Below the pieces are notes generated by a model. That model had not been told where the DNA came from and did no database searches. It was given only the letters and a program-made list of their open reading frames with translations. From assembly GCA_029959195.1 (NCBI GenBank), contig CP114117.1, forward strand, positions 2,232,001-2,296,000: DNA of 64,000 bases, read 5' to 3'. The stretch's first letter is position 1. Each line of letters begins with the position of its first letter. The DNA is from Dictyophora rubrovolvata (lineage: Eukaryota > Basidiomycota > Agaricomycetes > Phallales > Phallaceae). Shown here in pieces: positions 59,899 through 64,000 of this stretch. Position numbers and translations under genes: made by a program.

Positions 59899-61292
59899 CT
59901 AATCCATTTCCTCGTCGTTCCCGACTAATTCCCCATCCACTATTCTTCCCATGTGGATGCTGTTGCTCAAAATCTCAGGCGGTATGGCTGCGGTTTCGAA
60001 GGTAATTCCGACCCCTTTTATAAATGGCTTAGGTACTCTTTGTTTAATCCGGGACTCTTTAAATTTAGATACCGAAGATTTGGGTGGTGGTTGCGCTAAG
60101 GAGGCTTTGAGAGGTACATCCTATAAAATGGAAACGATAAAAGGGATGATAACAGAAAAATGGCAAGAATTGACATGCCTCTCGATTCCATTTAGGAGGG
60201 TCAAGTTGCATCAGGACATCGCCGGGGTCGAACTTGAGAGCTGCTCGTCTCTTCTGATATTCTAGAGCCAGCTCACGGTGCATTTCAGCAGGTATCGAAA
60301 CATCTTTATCAACGGATTTCACCGGGAAGGTTGAGTCCATGATTTCGTCCGGATCTGATTCATCATCGGAATCTCGATCATAATTTGTGAACGTTATAGT
60401 TTGCGGTGAGGGTACATCTTTAAGAGACCCAGATACCCTTTGCGAGGGATGTTCTTCTACTGTTTGCCTGAGCGGTTCATGTTTAAATGAAGAAGTGGGG
60501 TGAGGAGAAGTTACAGGTGCCCTTTCAATAACTTCCATCTTCATCGGCTGCCTAGAGGCGGGCGGAGTCAAGCGAGAATTAGACTGGACAGGATTAGAAT
60601 TATTTTCTCTTTCCGGTTCCGCGAAGGTGACCTTTTTCTGACTTTCAGAGGATGTCGTAGGCTTGGCCTTAGAGTTGCTGCTGTTTCCAACCAAAGCTTT
60701 AGCCATCCGTAGTTCTAATTCCTTTGACTTGCGTCGCTTCTCAAGTTCAAAACCCTGATTTAACATGCGCTTTTCCATCTCCTGACGGGCCAGCTCACGC
60801 TGACGCTGAAGCTCTTCTCTGCGTTGTTCTTTCGTGCGACGCTCTTCTCGTTCTTCTTCCTCCTCAAGCATCTGCAAAATCTTATCTCGCCGTTGCCTAT
60901 TGAGTGCCAAAGCCTCTTGAGAAATTTTGGACAGGGGTTCTGGATAATGGTCGTTGACTATTTCATCGCTGGCAGTAGTGAGTGAAGGTGTATCCAGCTC
61001 ATCTACAGGTTCCATAATCTCAACAAAGGGCAGCCCCTCTTCATTAACGAGCTAAAGTTATAAATGAATATTGGAGTCTCAAAACAAACCAATAATACTA
61101 ACTGACGTTTTCTCTTTCACTCCCATTGAATTTAGACCCGCCTTCATTACCGACAAAGACATCACCCAGCCGCTGGGAGAGACTCTCCAGGGCACGCAAG
61201 GCTAGTAATGCAATCAACGTGGGCCAGCTAACTGGAATAATAATCTACCTACCTTCCGTGTTACTCTCCACCAGCGTACGGACATTTGACAT
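59899..61292 (-). CDS. URI/BUD27-like protein (DUF3835)
   Basis: Starts MSNVRTLVESNTEALRALES, LSQRLGDVFVGNEGG, then after an intron LVNEEGLPFVEIMEPVDELD, the motif that marks the DUF3835 region of unconventional prefoldin URI/Bud27. A long charged coiled coil follows (RRDKILQMLEEEEEREERRT, EMEKRMLNQGFELEKRRKSK), then KKVTFAEPE, ITFTNYDRDSDDESDPDEIM, SIPAEMHRELALEYQKRRAA. The C-terminal exon is VSKFKESRIKQ, VGITFETAAIPPEILSNSIH and VDGELVGNDEEMD, TAG 59899-59901. The donor of the last intron is uncertain (after FDPGD at about 60228 or a little later). The N-terminal prefoldin domain of yeast Bud27 is not seen; an upstream exon in 61300-61540 is possible. About 400 residues. Confidence 0.65.
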
Positions 61293-61565
61293 GGTATTGA
61301 CGTGCCTGCCGCTGGCGCTAAGATTTAGACGCTCATCTATAGGCTTAGCTGATGCTTACTATTGTCTGCCGCTGGGACTGGGGTTGGGACTGCAACTCGA
61401 TTGTTGTGGTTGTTGTTTCGAGTTGCCAAGGTCAAAGGGTGCGTGATTGATCTGTTTTCTTCAATATCTAGTTCAGGGCTGATGTTCCGAACCTCCGTAG
61501 AGTCTTCCTTTGGTCCTAACTCGTGTGTTGGCTGACACCGTCAAGCCGATTCAACCACAAGCTCA

Positions 61566-63235
61566 GCTTATTACAACAACTCCAACGCTCTATTTTCACA
61601 GAGCAGCACCGGACTGTTAACGAGGAACGTCGAAGCAAATTACCAGGACTATCAGCAACAACAAAGAGTGATGACACTTGGTTCAGCAGGAGCGGACTAT
61701 AACCCCTCGTCTTACTTTTTTCCTGGCCGTGAAGCTCCCGTTAAAGGTCTGCTTAAGCTGACTATCTGAGCACGGGAAGCGGTTATGGATGTTTCTTTAC
61801 CTGACTATATCCTGTCTGGGTCGCTACACCAAACAAAATACAAAAAGGCACAAATGCCAATTGTCGAACGTTAAGGCGCTTTTGGCTTCAATGTCTATGA
61901 ATGGGTGATTTACGCCGGCGATACCGCCTTCTTCTGAAGTTGCACTCGGATTCGAGACGAGGACGGCGCACTATTACCATCACCACTGAGAGGTTGAGGC
62001 CCGGATGGGTCCACCTGCTACCACGACTACGCCGTATCATTCTTATCCGGTGCATATGCTCCCTTATCGCGATTAGCCACCTTTGCGCCCTTCCTTGTCT
62101 ATTACGGCTCCTAATGCTCCGCCACTTCTGTCATAACACTAGGCGCGACTCCTACACTGAAGAGACAGCATAGCAATTCCGATATGGACGCCGACTCTCT
62201 GATTCCTAATTTTAATGGCGAGAAGAGACCTAGAACGGACGAGGGGTTTGAAAGACGCATTTCTACTGGTTCTGTGCCAGGCGGACGTCCCCCTCGTGGA
62301 CTCCCTCCGTCTGCACTACAGTGATTCAGCAGCGTCGAATTTATCATTTACGCCTGCTACGACGACGCCCCCCGTCTCGCCAACTTCCTAATCAAAGTCA
62401 AAATCAGTATGGCGGACATCATTATTCGTCGAGTGCTTATTCTCCTCGAAACAGTACCGATCTGCCGTGGACGCGACAGAGAACGCGGGTGTGGTAGTAG
62501 AACGCACTGGTTCGCCCGTTGATCACCGTATCCTTTCTGGACCTGGTGGAAATTCTGCTTCTGCTTCTACACTGAGTGGAGCATCTGCACCTTCGATCCG
62601 CCTCATCTGCATCCCCTGCCATAGGTGTTGCCACCTTGCCTCGCCAGCAATGTACTGGCTTCTCACCTCGCATGTAGTTTGATCGTAAGTTATCCATTCT
62701 ATTTCCTTAAACTGGGTCCTTCAAAGATTGCTTTTTAGATTCTCTTTTTTACGCGCGTCTGTCCATCATATTGGCCTTGCCACCGTCGTATGGTCCCACA
62801 TACTTGCCTACGGCATAAGGTGTTCCGCACCATGCACATGTTCTGAAGGTACATCGGTCACCCTATTTTCATTCCTTTTCATCCTCTCAGCCTTGCTCAT
62901 TCCCTAGTTTGTTGTTCCGCGCACGGTTTCTCATTGTTTGGGTCTTGGTGCCTCCCTCAAAGTGTTTACAATAACCAGGCGCATCTCACCACATGTGAAA
63001 GTGAGTATTGATAGTATGCACTATCAAGTCCCGCTAATTCAGTTTTATTGTCTATCAACAAATCGTACACCGCGACGACCACAACCCAACCCAAACCAAC
63101 TCAACTCAACCTTCTGGTACTCCACGCGACGCCCTTGACGCGTACTCCCGCGCAATCCGCATAAACCCTCAACAGGCTCAGCAGGCTCGTGAGGTGTGGT
63201 TATCTTCGATATCTGTATTGATATGATTTGCATAA
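61566..63235 (+). pseudogene. Remains of a Ser/Gln-rich host gene with a CYC8/SSN6-like TPR piece
   Basis: Protein-like stretches appear in changing plus-strand frames with many stops. At 61566-61769: YYNNSNALFSQSSTGLLTRN and VEANYQDYQQQQRVMTLGSA. At about 62137-62322: PTLKRQHSNSDMDADSLIPN, FNGEKRPRTDEGFERRIST and GSVPGGRPPRGLPPSAL. At about 62380-62480: QSQNQYGGHHYSSSAYSPRN. At about 62540-62610: SGPGGNSASASTLSGASAPS. At 63120-63235: PRDALDAYSRAIRINPQQAQ then EVW, which resembles the TPR of Cyc8/Ssn6 (..DAYTRAIRINP...EVW..). Composition is that of an intrinsically disordered regulator. The TPR piece lies downstream of the disordered pieces, opposite to the order in Cyc8, so either two genes or a rearranged copy is involved. 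I regard the whole as decayed host sequence; a heavily spliced living gene is the alternative. Confidence 0.55.
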
Positions 63236-64000
63236 TATTATCATTTTCGTAAGAATAACTTTGTAAAATACATCAGAAGACTAGAAATTTTTAAACGACT
63301 TTACTTCATGCTGGCCTCATTCATTCAAAAGATCTCGTGGTGAGGGCAGATCTTCGCTCGAGCCACTGTCAGAATCCCTGCTCTTTTTTTTTTTTTGATC
63401 CACCTTGTGTTTGATTGACTTCTGTGAGTAAACAAATTGCAGAATTACGAAGTCAACGATAATGATAAATCCGGGTCTTTTGTGTCATAACGGCCATCAT
63501 ACTAGTCTGAGCGCGCTTGATGCACCTCGTAAATCATTGAAGCAGTAACCTGGTTCGACTGCAGCTGTTAGCGTTGTTATAATGTCCGGTATCAGACTGA
63601 GCCACAACGCGATTCTCTGCACCGTAATCCATGGGGACACGTCTCCCAGTTGACGAATATTCCTCAATTACTAGAAGAGGTCGAGAATGACAAGAGGAGT
63701 GCGGCTAAGGATTCACGACAGAAGAGGGAAGAGGGTGCACAGGGAGCGGGTATGACGTCTTTTGGGACGTTGTCCAGAATGCTTTGTGTCGCGTCCCCAG
63801 CTGGGCCACAATTCGCAGTCCGCCGGGGAGCCGGCTCTAGCTCTGGCTCTGATCACTCGTCACGCGTCACGGCTGAATTTGGGCGCTTATTCCTAAAGGC
63901 CTAGAATGGTGTGATGAGCTCGAATTCAATTTATCAATTTACCATTACAACCTTCACATAATTTAACTTGATCCATGTAATTTCTCTTTCCTTAAGTATC
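63236..64000. other. Unassigned right end of the window
   Basis: AT-rich to 63420, then mixed sequence. One plus-strand frame, 63650-63904, is open for 84 codons (LLEEVENDKRSAAKDSRQKR then a Ser/Gly-rich end); it has charged helical character but no family I recognise, and it may be an internal exon or chance. ACGCGT occurs at about 63861. No tRNA, terminator or repeat seen. Confidence 0.3.

Noticed and set aside
63650-63904. A new gene at the right edge
   Set aside because: Only one 84-codon frame with charged and Ser/Gly-rich sequence, no recognised family and no splice context; left as unassigned.

Overview
This window reads as a piece of a fungal nuclear chromosome, most likely from a basidiomycete (Agaricomycotina-like). 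Genes are packed closely on both strands, nearly all are cut by many short GT..AG introns of about 45-65 bases, and several proteins have fungal or basidiomycete character: a Zn2Cys6 regulator, a LEU4-type isopropylmalate synthase, a CreC-type WD40 protein, a DNMT1-type methyltransferase with RFTS and BAH domains, and a SAP-domain protein kinase. The phylum is an inference from gene style, not from a search. I saw no transposon, virus-like element, CRISPR array, rRNA or tRNA gene. Gene models below were spliced by eye; each span runs from start codon to stop codon and includes introns.

Layout. 1-5 kb: mitochondrial ribosomal protein mL46 (cut by the left edge), V-ATPase subunit H and TRAPPC13. 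5.3-6.3 kb: a decayed syntaxin (t-SNARE) gene. 6.5-15.6 kb: ADE4 amidophosphoribosyltransferase, BRX1 ribosome assembly factor, YJU2 splicing factor, MCM7 replicative helicase subunit and a NUP37-like WD40 protein. 16.3-26.5 kb: a very long low-complexity Zn2Cys6 regulator, the E1-beta subunit of branched-chain 2-oxoacid dehydrogenase, and a CreC/WDR20-type WD40 protein. 26.8-37.8 kb: methylenetetrahydrofolate reductase, a small APC15-like protein, a complete DNMT1-type cytosine methyltransferase and the kexin protease KEX2. 37.9-50.8 kb: POT1 telomere protein, a SAP-domain kinase with a WNK-like lysine arrangement, LEU4 with a doubled regulatory module, cytosolic glutamyl-tRNA synthetase and a small ECM15/MTH1187-family protein. 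51-61.3 kb: LUC7, a SIN3 that lacks PAH1, TAP42, YPT6/RAB6 and a URI/BUD27-like protein. 61.5-63.2 kb: remains of a host gene, including a CYC8/SSN6-like TPR piece. The last 0.8 kb is unassigned.

The genes do not form one pathway. They are mainly housekeeping genes arranged as divergent pairs sharing short promoters. Some promoters carry recognisable sites: ACGCGT (MluI cell-cycle box) pairs in the MCM7/NUP37 and POT1/SAP-kinase promoters, and TGASTCA (Gcn4/bZIP-type) sites in the ADE4/BRX1 and LEU4/GUS1 promoters. The observations most worth following are the kinase whose conserved beta-3 lysine is replaced by alanine while a lysine sits in the glycine loop at the WNK position, the tandem regulatory domain of LEU4, a 5-base microexon in the ECM15-like gene, an ADE4 start codon split by an intron, the SIN3 without PAH1, and the two host-gene fossils.
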